Below the pieces are notes generated by a model that was given only the letters and a program-made list of their open reading frames with translations, was not told where the DNA came from and ran no database searches. Below are positions 28,490 to 36,739 of a DNA stretch of 64,000 nt, piece after piece. Source of the DNA: CAXBID01 sp963815305 (GTDB taxonomy: Bacteria > Bacteroidota > Bacteroidia > Flavobacteriales > Flavobacteriaceae); contig CAWFFW010000001.1 in the NCBI GenBank assembly GCA_963815305.1, positions 2,542,001 to 2,606,000 of the forward strand. The letters are read 5' to 3'. Within the stretch, counting starts at the first letter, position 1. Every line of letters starts with the position of its first letter. A program made the position numbers and the translations under genes.

Positions 28490-29371
28490 TTAAGGATTAA
28501 TAAATGTATCAATTTCTGAACGTAGTATTATAGGATTTGCACCTTTACTTTGGGCAACTAAAGCACCAACTGCACAAGCAAAATTGATAGCTTCTTGAGG
28601 GTTTACTTTATTTAATAATTGACTTATTAATGATCCTAAAAAAGAATCGCCAGCACCAACAGTATCTTTAACCTTTACAAGATAGCCGCTATTGTAATAA
28701 AATTTATCATCGTATAATAAAACTGCCCCGTGGCTTCCTTTTGTAACACATATATGTTTAGCATTTGTTTTATTGGCTATGTAACGTATATTTTGTTCCA
28801 TAGCGTTGTATTTAGAATCTAAGTGTTTACTCACTTCATACAACTCATCGTCATTAAATTTTATAAAATCGGCTTGATTCATTAAATGAATTAAAACTTC
28901 TTTTGAATAATGCGGTGGACGTAAGTTTAAATCGAAAATCTTATAGTTAGCATGCTCTAAAAGTTCAAATAATGTTTTTTTAGAAACATCATATCGTGCT
29001 ACCAAACTACCAAATACAAATGCATCAGCCTGTTTAACTATATCTATAGCCTTTTTTTCAATAAGAATATGATCCCAAGCTCTCGGAAAATTAATATCAT
29101 AGGATGCTGAACCCTTTTCGTCTAGCATCACTTTTACTTTCCCCGTTTTAAATTTATTATTTATTTGAACATCATTGGTATTTAATCCATTTTCAACCAT
29201 ATATTCTAAAAGCATTTTACCTTGTTTATCATTTCCAACGCTACTAATCATAGTAACGTCGTTGTTAAACGACTTCAAGCGTAAAGCTACATTTAATGGT
29301 GCTCCCCCAATTTTTTTATGGGTTGGGAACACATCCCATAATACTTCTCCAAAGCAAACTATTTTTTTCAT
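28490..29371 (-). CDS. PfkB-family sugar kinase, probable fructokinase (distal copy)
   Basis: Ribokinase-fold enzyme that would phosphorylate fructose released by the phosphorylase encoded upstream. The N-terminal glycine-rich region is KIGGAPLNVALRLKSF. The anion-hole and catalytic-base motif is DTVGAGDSFLGSL, whose last Asp is the base, and FDLNLRPPHYS lies in between. At 293 aa it is a standard PfkB kinase. It is separated from the GH13 gene by 128 bases that include a weak hairpin. A second PfkB kinase lies three genes upstream and differs in its N-terminal half, so the two may act on different sugars (for example fructose and another hexose). Confidence 0.88.
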   Translation of the reverse strand: MKKIVCFGEVLWDVFPTHKKIGGAPLNVALRLKSFNNDVTMISSVGNDKQGKMLLEYMVENGLNTNDVQINNKFKTGKVKVMLDEKGSASYDINFPRAWDHILIEKKAIDIVKQADAFVFGSLVARYDVSKKTLFELLEHANYKIFDLNLRPPHYSKEVLIHLMNQADFIKFNDDELYEVSKHLDSKYNAMEQNIRYIANKTNAKHICVTKGSHGAVLLYDDKFYYNSGYLVKVKDTVGAGDSFLGSLISQLLNKVNPQEAINFACAVGALVAQSKGANPIILRSEIDTFINP

Positions 29372-29391
29372 AGCTTAAATTTAAAACAAAT

Positions 29392-29420
29392 CCAGAAGAA
29401 ACTTCTATAATTTCTTCCGG
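29392..29420 (-). terminator. Weak hairpin between GH13 and distal kinase genes
   Basis: A 10-bp stem with one mismatch (CCAGAAGAAA / TTTCTTCCGG) and a 9-nt loop. On the minus strand it is followed by TTTGTTTT. It may partly end transcription and lower expression of the last kinase. Confidence 0.4.
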
Positions 29421-29499
29421 ATTTTAATTAACCGTCTTGCTAAAAAGCACTTATATTCTCTTAAAAAATTGATGCTTTTAATTTCTACACTAAAATAAT

Positions 29500-31062
29500 T
29501 TAAAAGGAAAACACTTTATTTACACCCTCTTTGGTGTAATTAATTGTGAATTTACATGTTTTTAGATTTGCTTTAAGATGTGCCATATCATTTTGGTTTA
29601 TCCACTTAATATCAATTTCTTTATCTGAAGTTTCGTTAATTTTAATGGTTCCTGAAAATGCTTTTGAGGTATTTCTTAGTTTAATTAATTCAAGCTGATT
29701 AAGCACCACATCTCTTTTTAAGCCGTTTTCAATATCCTGCATTGTAAGTGTTGTTCTATTTATTTCTTTATGTCCTGCGCTTCCTCCTTTATCGGCTGCT
29801 TCATAATCATTTTTTCCAGCAAAAACATCTAAATACCATACTTGAGGTATCCCAGGCATAAATAGTTGCAGAGCTCTAGCTAATAGTAGTTTTTGTTCAT
29901 CTTCCCCTAAAGCACTAAAGAATGTGGCATTCACTTGATAATAAGAAATTTTATTACCTGCTGGATCGTATAGATTTTTTACCCGACCGCCACGTTCCAT
30001 TATATTACTCATAATAGCTTCTATCTCATCGTCTTCAAGTAAACCCTTATTATAAAAACCGTTAACGGTTTTACCTTTCAAATCGAGTACAGGAATACCG
30101 TCATGACATCCCAGCATATTAACTGTTTTATAACCTTTGTTAATTATTTCCTTCGCCCAAGCTATTAAAGCTTTACCATTTCCAGTTTCAAGCGTATGAA
30201 TAGTTAATCCTGGTAAGAAAAAATCATATATTTGATACCCTTTTTTAGCAACTTCATCATGTAAATGCAACCCGTATTCGGCATGAATTTCGGGTAAAAG
30301 CGTTAAATGTTTATTATCTGCAATTTGTTTAATACGGTCTAAATATTCCCAAGTTCCTGGTCTATTAAAAAAGTTTGATTGTCCAACTTCTTTATGCAAG
30401 TATGCGAAAGCATCTAACCTGAGTATTTTACATCCGTAGTGGCTTACCTTTTCTAAAGTTTCTTCATAAAAATCCCAGACCAATTGAGATTTGGCGTTGA
30501 CGTCCATCTGACCTAAAAAATTTTTATTGACATCCACTTTCTGATAAAAGGTGTTCCAATACGGTTTTTCAGTACCATCAGGAAAAGGAACTTTTAAAAT
30601 TGGTAAACCAGATTTTCTCATAAATAATTTATCGAGAAATTCTTTTTTAGGAATCATAACGCTTTCTTGGTTTAACGTTCCGTTTCCTTCCCAAAAGCTA
30701 TTCCAATTAATAAAGAAATCTTTATATTCCGATTGATCACCTTTTTTTAATAAGTCTTTAAACTGAGGGGATGCGACAGATAAATGATTTAAAACAATAT
30801 CAAACTTTAATTGTATATTAAGGGTTTCTAATACTTTTAAATCAGACTTTGAAACTAAATCTTCATTTATGTTATAATCGATTATTGAAAAACCTCTATC
30901 TAAATCACTATTAAAAAATGTTGGCAATACATAAAATAAAGAAAAAACATCCTTAAACTCTGGCATTTGTAGCATTTTTATGGTATCGCTTAGTTTCTTA
31001 CCAATACTATCTGGATATGCATTGAGCATAACACCATTATTAATCATAGAATTTTTTGACAT
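29500..31062 (-). CDS. GH13 subfamily 18 phosphorylase, probable sucrose phosphorylase
   Basis: Alpha-amylase-fold enzyme that likely cleaves sucrose with phosphate to glucose 1-phosphate and fructose in the cytoplasm; it has no signal peptide. Expected catalytic residues are visible: nucleophile Asp217 in ILRLDAFAYLHKE, acid/base Glu258 in LLPEIHAEYG and transition-state Asp321 in MLGCHDGIPVLDL, with region I DIVLNHLS. The GCHDG-type fourth region and 520-residue length fit GH13_18. That subfamily also contains glucosylglycerol and glucosylglycerate phosphorylases. Sucrose is favoured because two fructokinase-like genes and an SLC45-type permease are next to it. It lies 11 bases downstream of the first kinase gene. 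Confidence 0.82.
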   Translation of the reverse strand: MSKNSMINNGVMLNAYPDSIGKKLSDTIKMLQMPEFKDVFSLFYVLPTFFNSDLDRGFSIIDYNINEDLVSKSDLKVLETLNIQLKFDIVLNHLSVASPQFKDLLKKGDQSEYKDFFINWNSFWEGNGTLNQESVMIPKKEFLDKLFMRKSGLPILKVPFPDGTEKPYWNTFYQKVDVNKNFLGQMDVNAKSQLVWDFYEETLEKVSHYGCKILRLDAFAYLHKEVGQSNFFNRPGTWEYLDRIKQIADNKHLTLLPEIHAEYGLHLHDEVAKKGYQIYDFFLPGLTIHTLETGNGKALIAWAKEIINKGYKTVNMLGCHDGIPVLDLKGKTVNGFYNKGLLEDDEIEAIMSNIMERGGRVKNLYDPAGNKISYYQVNATFFSALGEDEQKLLLARALQLFMPGIPQVWYLDVFAGKNDYEAADKGGSAGHKEINRTTLTMQDIENGLKRDVVLNQLELIKLRNTSKAFSGTIKINETSDKEIDIKWINQNDMAHLKANLKTCKFTINYTKEGVNKVFSF

Positions 31063-31073
31063 CTTTTTAAAAA

Positions 31074-32012
31074 TTATAAAAGCTCTGATAATATATTAAT
31101 ATTGTCTGGTAGCCTACCTACGTTTTGAAGCTTTAAAGCGGCTAATTGTAAAGCAACTTGCAAACATTTTTCAATAGGCTTTTCTTTAATGTAGGCAAAT
31201 AAAAACCCAGACCAAAATGCATCGCCAGCACCTGTAGCGTCTTGTACCACATCTATTTGTATGGCGGGTATTTCGATAATTTCTTTATCTTTTTGAGATA
31301 GCTTAACACCTTTATTTCCTAAGGTTAAACACACGGTATCAACTCCTTCTGAATGGAAAAAATTAAAGATATCTTCGTGTGGTATTTTTTGCTCAAAAAG
31401 CCTAAGCATATCATCTTCACTAATTTTCACTAAAGGATTAAATTTACAATACGCCTTAATAACCTCGAGAGCTTCCTCTTGACTGTTCCATAATTTTTTA
31501 GCATAATTAACATCGATACTTAATTTACATCCTAAATTAAATGCTTCCTTGGCTTTATCTAAAATAGCCGATTGGGCAGGTTGTTTACTTAACGCAAAGC
31601 AAGTCGTATGAAAAATATTAGTTTCTAATAATAATGTTTTAGAAATTTGATCTTCTGTAATAAAATAATCTGCTTCTCTAAATGGAATAAAATCTGGTGT
31701 ATTTTCTGTTCTAGACACAAAAATGACGCTTGTTGGCTTATTGTCAAGTTGTTTAATAAAGCTTGTAATAACTCCTACGCCTTCTAATCTTTCAAAAATA
31801 TAATCTCCAAAACCATCTTTCCCAACAGTAGCCACCATAACAGATTTTAATCCTAATCGTGCTGAATTCATGGCTACATTTGCAGGCGAACCGCCTAAAT
31901 ATCTATGATAGTCTCTTGTGTTGTTGATAAGCACTTCGGTTTGATGGCCTATAAAATCAACTAGTACCTCTCCAACACAAAGTATATCTATATCTTTTTT
32001 ATTATTTTTCAA
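31074..32012 (-). CDS. PfkB-family sugar kinase, probable fructokinase (proximal copy)
   Basis: Cytoplasmic carbohydrate kinase of the ribokinase fold. It starts with DILCVGEVLVDFIGHQ, has the sugar-binding RYLGGSPANVAMNSARLG and ends in the catalytic DATGAGDAFWSGFLFAY. Length (312 aa) is normal. The order permease, kinase, GH13 phosphorylase suggests it phosphorylates the fructose half of imported sucrose. The gene follows the permease by 24 bases and precedes the phosphorylase by 11, so all are one transcript. The second kinase at 28490 is only distantly similar, which suggests recruitment rather than tandem duplication. Confidence 0.9.
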   Translation of the reverse strand: MKNNKKDIDILCVGEVLVDFIGHQTEVLINNTRDYHRYLGGSPANVAMNSARLGLKSVMVATVGKDGFGDYIFERLEGVGVITSFIKQLDNKPTSVIFVSRTENTPDFIPFREADYFITEDQISKTLLLETNIFHTTCFALSKQPAQSAILDKAKEAFNLGCKLSIDVNYAKKLWNSQEEALEVIKAYCKFNPLVKISEDDMLRLFEQKIPHEDIFNFFHSEGVDTVCLTLGNKGVKLSQKDKEIIEIPAIQIDVVQDATGAGDAFWSGFLFAYIKEKPIEKCLQVALQLAALKLQNVGRLPDNINILSELL

Positions 32013-32036
32013 AACTACTTTTATTAATTAAAAAAA

Positions 32037-33383
32037 TTAATGCCTGCCACCAGACATGGCAACATCGTCATCATCTTCATTCAATTTTGGCTGTTTAAGG
32101 CGTAGTGCTAATACACCTGCAATGATAAAAAATACACCACCAAACAGTATGGCATTAACGGCACTGTTATTCAATAGGTTTTTTACAATAGGCCCAAATG
32201 TTAAGGTTTGAATTCCCATAGGAATTACAATCATCATGTTTAATATTCCCATGTAAACCCCACGTCGTTCTTGAGGTACTATTTTAGATACCATAGAATA
32301 TGGAATACCCATCATAGCTGCCCAACCTATTCCAAATAAAATCATGGGTAAAATAACCAAAAGTGGATCTTGTATATATGGAATGGAAAGCATGGCGATT
32401 CCAGTTAAAAACAAACTGAATACATACACCTTTTTACCACCAAATTTTAAAGCTAATGGCACCAATGCTAAAGCAAAAACAATGGTGGAAAGATTATATG
32501 TGGTATTCATTTTTGCTGCTTGACTTAATGCTTGAGATTTATCAAAATTCATACTTTCTTCAAACATGGGAGAAATAAATTGCCAATACACAAACAGCGC
32601 ATACCATTGAAAAAGATAAACAGCCGATAATTTCCACATGAATTTGGGCATTTTTTTTATAGCATCAACAATTTCTTTAAAAGGTGTTTTTATTCTTTCT
32701 AAAAGAGGCAACGCATTATGTTTTTTAATGGCATCAAATTCTTCTTCGGAAGGCGGTATCTCTGGAGTTTTTAAAACTGACCATAAAATGGTAGAAACCG
32801 ATAAAACAGCACCAATAAAAAAGGAATAGTACAACCACTTAGGAATACCTATAACTGCTTCAACAACTTCTGAAGCACCAAACCAATCTTGAAAAAGAAA
32901 GATAGATGCATTAGCCAACACAATACCAGCACCAACAAATAAACTTTGCATTTGGTACCCAAAACTTAACTGCTTATTAGGTAATTTATCGCCTACAAAA
33001 GCACGATAAGGCTCCATGGCCATGTTATTACCAACATCTAGAATCCACAACAACCCAACGGCGAACCAAAGCGTTGGACTAAACGGAAACGCAAATAAAC
33101 ATAAACTACCTATTATGGCTCCAATTAAAAAGAATGGCTTACGCCTTCCCCACTGGGGCGACCAAGTTTTATCTGAAATAGCTCCAATTATGGGTTGAAT
33201 AATTAAGCCTGTAACTGGGCCTGCAAGATTTAACAGAGGTAGATCTTCATGATGTGCCCCTAAAAATGAAAATATAGGGTTAACAGCAGTTTGCTGTAAA
33301 CCAAAGCTAAATTGAATTCCTAAAAATCCCACATTCATATTAAAAATTTGCCAAAAGGACAAACTCGGTTTTTTAATTTTCAT
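32037..33383 (-). CDS. SLC45/GPH-type sugar:proton symporter (sucrose or maltose permease)
   Basis: Twelve-helix inner-membrane transporter of the major facilitator superfamily. It carries FWQIFNMNVGFLGIQFSFGL near the start, GAISDKTWSPQWGRRKPF (the loop 2-3 signature with RRxPF typical of plant and bacterial sucrose permeases) and EPYRAFVGDKLPN in the next loops. The protein is 448 residues and ends in an acidic tail. The neighbouring phosphorylase and kinases make sucrose the most likely substrate; maltose is an alternative. It starts 6 bases after the glutaredoxin-like gene ends, so that gene and the sugar genes are translated from one message. Confidence 0.88.
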   Translation of the reverse strand: MKIKKPSLSFWQIFNMNVGFLGIQFSFGLQQTAVNPIFSFLGAHHEDLPLLNLAGPVTGLIIQPIIGAISDKTWSPQWGRRKPFFLIGAIIGSLCLFAFPFSPTLWFAVGLLWILDVGNNMAMEPYRAFVGDKLPNKQLSFGYQMQSLFVGAGIVLANASIFLFQDWFGASEVVEAVIGIPKWLYYSFFIGAVLSVSTILWSVLKTPEIPPSEEEFDAIKKHNALPLLERIKTPFKEIVDAIKKMPKFMWKLSAVYLFQWYALFVYWQFISPMFEESMNFDKSQALSQAAKMNTTYNLSTIVFALALVPLALKFGGKKVYVFSLFLTGIAMLSIPYIQDPLLVILPMILFGIGWAAMMGIPYSMVSKIVPQERRGVYMGILNMMIVIPMGIQTLTFGPIVKNLLNNSAVNAILFGGVFFIIAGVLALRLKQPKLNEDDDDVAMSGGRH

Positions 33384-33389
33384 TTTAGA

Positions 33390-33764
33390 TTAGTTTTTAG
33401 AGCTAACTAGTGTTTTAAGAAAGGCCTCAAAATCATCACCATGCATTACAAGTTTACCGTATAAATCTACAACAGGTAAAGACAAATTATCGACTGCTAT
33501 TCCAGCATTTTGTAATTTTATAAGCATTTCTCTCTGTTTTATAAGGTTTACATCTACATCATAATATATAAATTTTATCTCTTTTTCTTTCAGAAATACT
33601 TTTGTGTCTATACAATAGTGGCAAGTATCACTACCGTATACAATTATTTTTTTTAAGTCTTTTTTAGAAATTAAGTCTGTATTCGAACTTGATTGTTGTA
33701 CTTGTCCAAAACTATATTGTCCTAAAATAATAATAAATAGTATTGAAAAAATAAAAGCTTTCAT
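33390..33764 (-). CDS. Exported glutaredoxin/thioredoxin-like protein
   Basis: A 124-residue protein with a signal peptide (MKAFIFSILFIIILGQYSFGQ) and a small glutaredoxin-like domain. Strand KIIVYGSDTCHYC is followed by a helix and IKFIYYDVDVNLIKQREMLIKL, and later LSLPVVDLYGKLVMHGDDFEAFL, where LPVV supplies the cis-proline loop. The redox pair is Cys48 and Cys51 (CHYC). I start it at the ATG at 33764, not 13 codons earlier, because the signal peptide and the conserved leader both place the start there. It is the first gene after the receptor terminator and heads the sugar operon. A thiol role in the periplasm is likely, its link to sugar uptake unknown. Confidence 0.8.
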   Translation of the reverse strand: MKAFIFSILFIIILGQYSFGQVQQSSSNTDLISKKDLKKIIVYGSDTCHYCIDTKVFLKEKEIKFIYYDVDVNLIKQREMLIKLQNAGIAVDNLSLPVVDLYGKLVMHGDDFEAFLKTLVSSKN

Positions 33765-33855
33765 CTGTTTAAATTTTATTGTTTTCACATTGGTCAGATG
33801 CAATTCGCCATTAAATATCTAGATTGGTATCAAGACTTATTATGGCTAAATTCAT
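33762..33855 (-). promoter_or_regulatory. Candidate structured leader, copy A (exported glutaredoxin / sugar operon)
   Basis: On the minus strand this 94-nt block begins ATGAATTTAGCCAT and runs to the start codon. Arm GCCAT (33846-33842) can pair with ATGGC (33811-33807). Then comes GAATTGCATCTGACC, and CATCTG (33800-33795) is the exact complement of CAGATG (33767-33762), which contains the start codon. The TTTAATGGCGAATTGCATC to TGACC stretch is identical to copy C. Three related copies lie at 45222, 46289 and 62825. Confidence 0.6.
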
Positions 33856-33874
33856 GATATAAGATATTTAATTT

Positions 33875-33912
33875 AAAAGAGTTGGGCCTTAATACAAAAC
33901 TCCAACTCTTTT
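33875..33912 (-). terminator. Terminator of the TonB-dependent receptor gene
   Basis: An 11-bp perfect stem AAAAGAGTTGG / CCAACTCTTTT with a 16-nt loop, 33 bases after the receptor stop at 33945. It separates the receptor from the leader and the operon that follows. Confidence 0.65.
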
Positions 33913-33944
33913 ATTAACTAACTCCAATCAAACTAAAATTATTT

Positions 33945-36572
33945 TTAAAACTTGTATTGTAAAGATATTGTAGAAGAACGCCCACTTATTGATCTAGCTC
34001 TTACTAAACGATTTCCACCAAAAGCACCATCGCCATTACCTTCCACTTCTGTAATACCAACGGTATCGAAAATATTGTTTACGCTTAATACTAAAGAAAG
34101 TCCTTCTGTTAATCCTGCTCTTCCTATTAGATTAAAGTATGCGTAAGCTGGCATTACTAATACGTTATCATCTTGAGCGTAAGATTTAGAAGTTCCCAAT
34201 ACACTTAGAGCTAAACCATGCTGACTGTTTTTACCAAAGTTATAAGATGGTGATACGTTGTAAACTAAATCCGCTTGTCTTCTTGGGGTATTTCCTTTAT
34301 TGTCACCACCATCAATCTCAGCTTTAGTCCAAGTAAAAGAGCCATTAAAAGAAAAGTTGTCTCCAAAAGCTAAAGCTGTTTCTGCTTCTAAACCTAAAGC
34401 TTTAAACGGATTACCTACGGTTCTATTCAACTCGTTACTTAAGCCTTCATCCGTATTACTCATAAACCCTGTTAAATTAAGGACACCATTATTTAGTCTC
34501 TTCTTGAAACCAACTTCAAGTTGAGATACTTCATCATATTGAACATCAGCTTTACCGTCTGTACCATAAGAATTTCTATCTGCAGCTCTTCCTGATGCAC
34601 CTGAACTATATCTTCCAAAAACAGCGGCTCCTTCATTTAATTTATAGTTAAGTCCTGCCGAATACGAAACAAAGTTGTAATCATCATTTACAATTTGTCC
34701 ATCTGCACCAGTAATAATTGGTACAACTTGCTCAATACCTTGTATTGTTCCGTCACCATTGTAATCAAAATTATCTTGACTAGTTGGACCTCCTGCTATG
34801 TTTCCAGTTACCTTAACGTTTTCAAAACGCACACTACCGTCAAAATTTAATTTATCATTGATATCAGCATCTACACCAACATATGGCGAGTTTACATTAT
34901 GCACTGTATTATATTTACGTTGGCAACAGTTTCCCCAAACTGGAGTTCCATATGAGTACTGGCCATTTCTTGAAAAACCATCAAAATCTGCTAATCTTGC
35001 TTGTCCTCCGCCTTTAACTTCTGAAAGGAAAGAACCCCACTGCCATCCAATTTTAGTGTTTTGAGTGGCTATAAATAAACCTGCAGTAACTCCAATATTA
35101 TTATTAATTTTCTTACTTATTTTTACATCACCAAAAAAGTTACTCAAATCTTCTATTGAAACATCAAACATATGTATTATTTGGGCTAGACCATTTGATG
35201 GATTGAAAGCTTCTCTATCCCCATCTGCATAAACTAAAGGCTCAATACCCGCCCCAGCTGCAGCTCTAGCTGTTGCATCTATTTCGGCAACGGTTCCCAC
35301 AGCAGCAGTAAATGGTGCAACCCATTCTCCGCTATTATTAGAGTATCTAGCCTTACCTGTTACTTTCCAATCTTTTGGTAAGCTAAAGGAAAACTCAGCA
35401 CCTAAAGATTTTGAGAGAGGATTATTTCCATTTCTAACATCATTTACATGTCTCTCTCCTGTAAAGGGAGAAGTTCCTGCGCTTTGTTGTAAGTAAGCCG
35501 ATTGTAAGGCGTCATTTGTAATATCAAAACCTGGAAGATTAGAATATGTTGGATTAGCGTTATCGCCTTCTAATAGCATGGGCATTGGTAAATACATGAC
35601 AGATCTGTCATTTAAAAACTTAGAGTAAACACGAATGTATCCGTTTTCAAATCTTTTAGTCAGGTTCGCTTTAAACTGTCCGCCTTTGTTCCCTTGGTAA
35701 CCTATTTCTCTTGGTCCTTCACCTGTTCTCATGAAGCCTCCCATATGATAAGAAAAGCCATTACCTAACGGTGTACCATATTCAAAATCTAATCTACTGG
35801 TTTGGTAATCTAAACCAAAAGTTGTTCCTAATGAACCGCCTTCAGTAGCACCTGTTTTGCTAATCATGTTAATGATACCTGCTGGACCATTAGACGTTTG
35901 AGTGGAAGCTGAACCGCCTCTGATGGCTTCAACTCTACCTATATTAGAGTCAATCCTCAAGAAGTTATCGGCATTTCCAAAAGATGTGTCACCAAATAAA
36001 TTTAATGGTAAGCCATCTTCTTGAATTTGGAAATATCTAGACCCTCCAGAAGAAATTGGCACACCACGTACGTTAAAATTGGCATTCCCTTCTCCTCCTG
36101 AAGATTCAGCCCGAATACCCGGTATGTTTCTAAAAAGCTCACCTGCACTTCTTGGGGCTGCTTGCTCAATAAGTTCGACATCCATAGTAGAAACAGATAC
36201 ACTCGATTCTAATTTAGACTTTGGGTTAACAACTCCAGTGACAATAATCTCGTTTAAAGATTGAGCATCTTCCGCCATTGTAAAATTTAATGTTACATCT
36301 GCACCCGCCACAGTAACACTTTGAGATGATTTAGCATAACCTAAAAAAGTTGCAGACACTGTGTACGTGCCATTTTCTACATTATTAATTACGTAATTAC
36401 CATCAAAATCTGTAACCGATCCTTTAGATGTGCCATCTAAAATTACATTAACCCCTGGTAAAGGTATGCCTGTTTGATCTTTAACATTTCCTGATATTGA
36501 TTGTGCTACAAGTGTACTAACCGAAAGCAGCATCATAACCAATAAAATTCCATTCTGTTTAATTGAATTCAT
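33945..36572 (-). CDS. TonB-dependent receptor with carboxypeptidase-like N-domain, no SusD partner
   Basis: Outer-membrane active transporter of 875 residues. A signal peptide (IKQNGILLVMMLLSVSTLVAQ) is followed by a carboxypeptidase-regulatory-like domain (about 24-110: SISGNVKDQTGIPLPGVNVI). The plug comes next (about 125-235: AGELFRNIPGIRAESSGG and IGRVEAIRGGSAS), then a 22-strand-type barrel ending in an aromatic residue (RSSTISLQYKF). There is no SusD-type lipoprotein beside it, so it is not a classical SusCD pair. It is divergent from the LacI regulator gene, and two LacI-type operators lie between them. Together with the permease and phosphorylase downstream it probably imports sucrose or a related oligosaccharide. 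Confidence 0.92.
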   Translation of the reverse strand: MNSIKQNGILLVMMLLSVSTLVAQSISGNVKDQTGIPLPGVNVILDGTSKGSVTDFDGNYVINNVENGTYTVSATFLGYAKSSQSVTVAGADVTLNFTMAEDAQSLNEIIVTGVVNPKSKLESSVSVSTMDVELIEQAAPRSAGELFRNIPGIRAESSGGEGNANFNVRGVPISSGGSRYFQIQEDGLPLNLFGDTSFGNADNFLRIDSNIGRVEAIRGGSASTQTSNGPAGIINMISKTGATEGGSLGTTFGLDYQTSRLDFEYGTPLGNGFSYHMGGFMRTGEGPREIGYQGNKGGQFKANLTKRFENGYIRVYSKFLNDRSVMYLPMPMLLEGDNANPTYSNLPGFDITNDALQSAYLQQSAGTSPFTGERHVNDVRNGNNPLSKSLGAEFSFSLPKDWKVTGKARYSNNSGEWVAPFTAAVGTVAEIDATARAAAGAGIEPLVYADGDREAFNPSNGLAQIIHMFDVSIEDLSNFFGDVKISKKINNNIGVTAGLFIATQNTKIGWQWGSFLSEVKGGGQARLADFDGFSRNGQYSYGTPVWGNCCQRKYNTVHNVNSPYVGVDADINDKLNFDGSVRFENVKVTGNIAGGPTSQDNFDYNGDGTIQGIEQVVPIITGADGQIVNDDYNFVSYSAGLNYKLNEGAAVFGRYSSGASGRAADRNSYGTDGKADVQYDEVSQLEVGFKKRLNNGVLNLTGFMSNTDEGLSNELNRTVGNPFKALGLEAETALAFGDNFSFNGSFTWTKAEIDGGDNKGNTPRRQADLVYNVSPSYNFGKNSQHGLALSVLGTSKSYAQDDNVLVMPAYAYFNLIGRAGLTEGLSLVLSVNNIFDTVGITEVEGNGDGAFGGNRLVRARSISGRSSTISLQYKF

Positions 36573-36619
36573 TTTGTCTTAATTTTAATTATTCAATAAA
36601 TTATTTAGTTAATTTTTAT

Positions 36620-36627
36620 CAAATCTA
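36620..36627 (-). promoter_or_regulatory. Possible -7 element for the TonB-dependent receptor gene
   Basis: TAGATTTG on the minus strand matches the Bacteroidota TAnnTTTG consensus, 48 bases before the receptor ATG. The nearest TTTG upstream is only 13 bases away, shorter than the usual spacing, so the -33 element is uncertain. Both operators lie upstream of it. Confidence 0.4.
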
Positions 36628-36662
36628 TATTTATGAATGGCAAAAAATTTTAATTTCATTAT

Positions 36663-36697
36663 CGAAAACGTTTTCGATTTTAACGAAAACGTTTTCG
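36663..36697. promoter_or_regulatory. Two tandem LacI-family operators
   Basis: The perfect 14-bp palindrome CGAAAACGTTTTCG occurs twice, at 36663-36676 and 36684-36697, with 21 bases from centre to centre, or two helical turns. It has the LacI-family layout with a central CpG. It lies between the divergent receptor and lacI-type genes, so it most likely controls both. Confidence 0.85.
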
Positions 36698-36739
36698 ATT
36701 TTACTTTTTATCATTATATTTAGCCTTAAATTAATTTTT

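Noticed and set aside
33762..33855. Coding explanation of the leader core (one frame reads GELHLT in copies A and C)
   Set aside because: The frame lacks a start codon and is preceded by stops in copies A and C, and copy B reads WTLHLT with different surroundings, so conservation is better explained at the nucleotide level.
36563..36739. Extended N-terminus of the LacI regulator
   Set aside because: It would encode the operator region; the helix-turn-helix begins right at the ATG at 36740.
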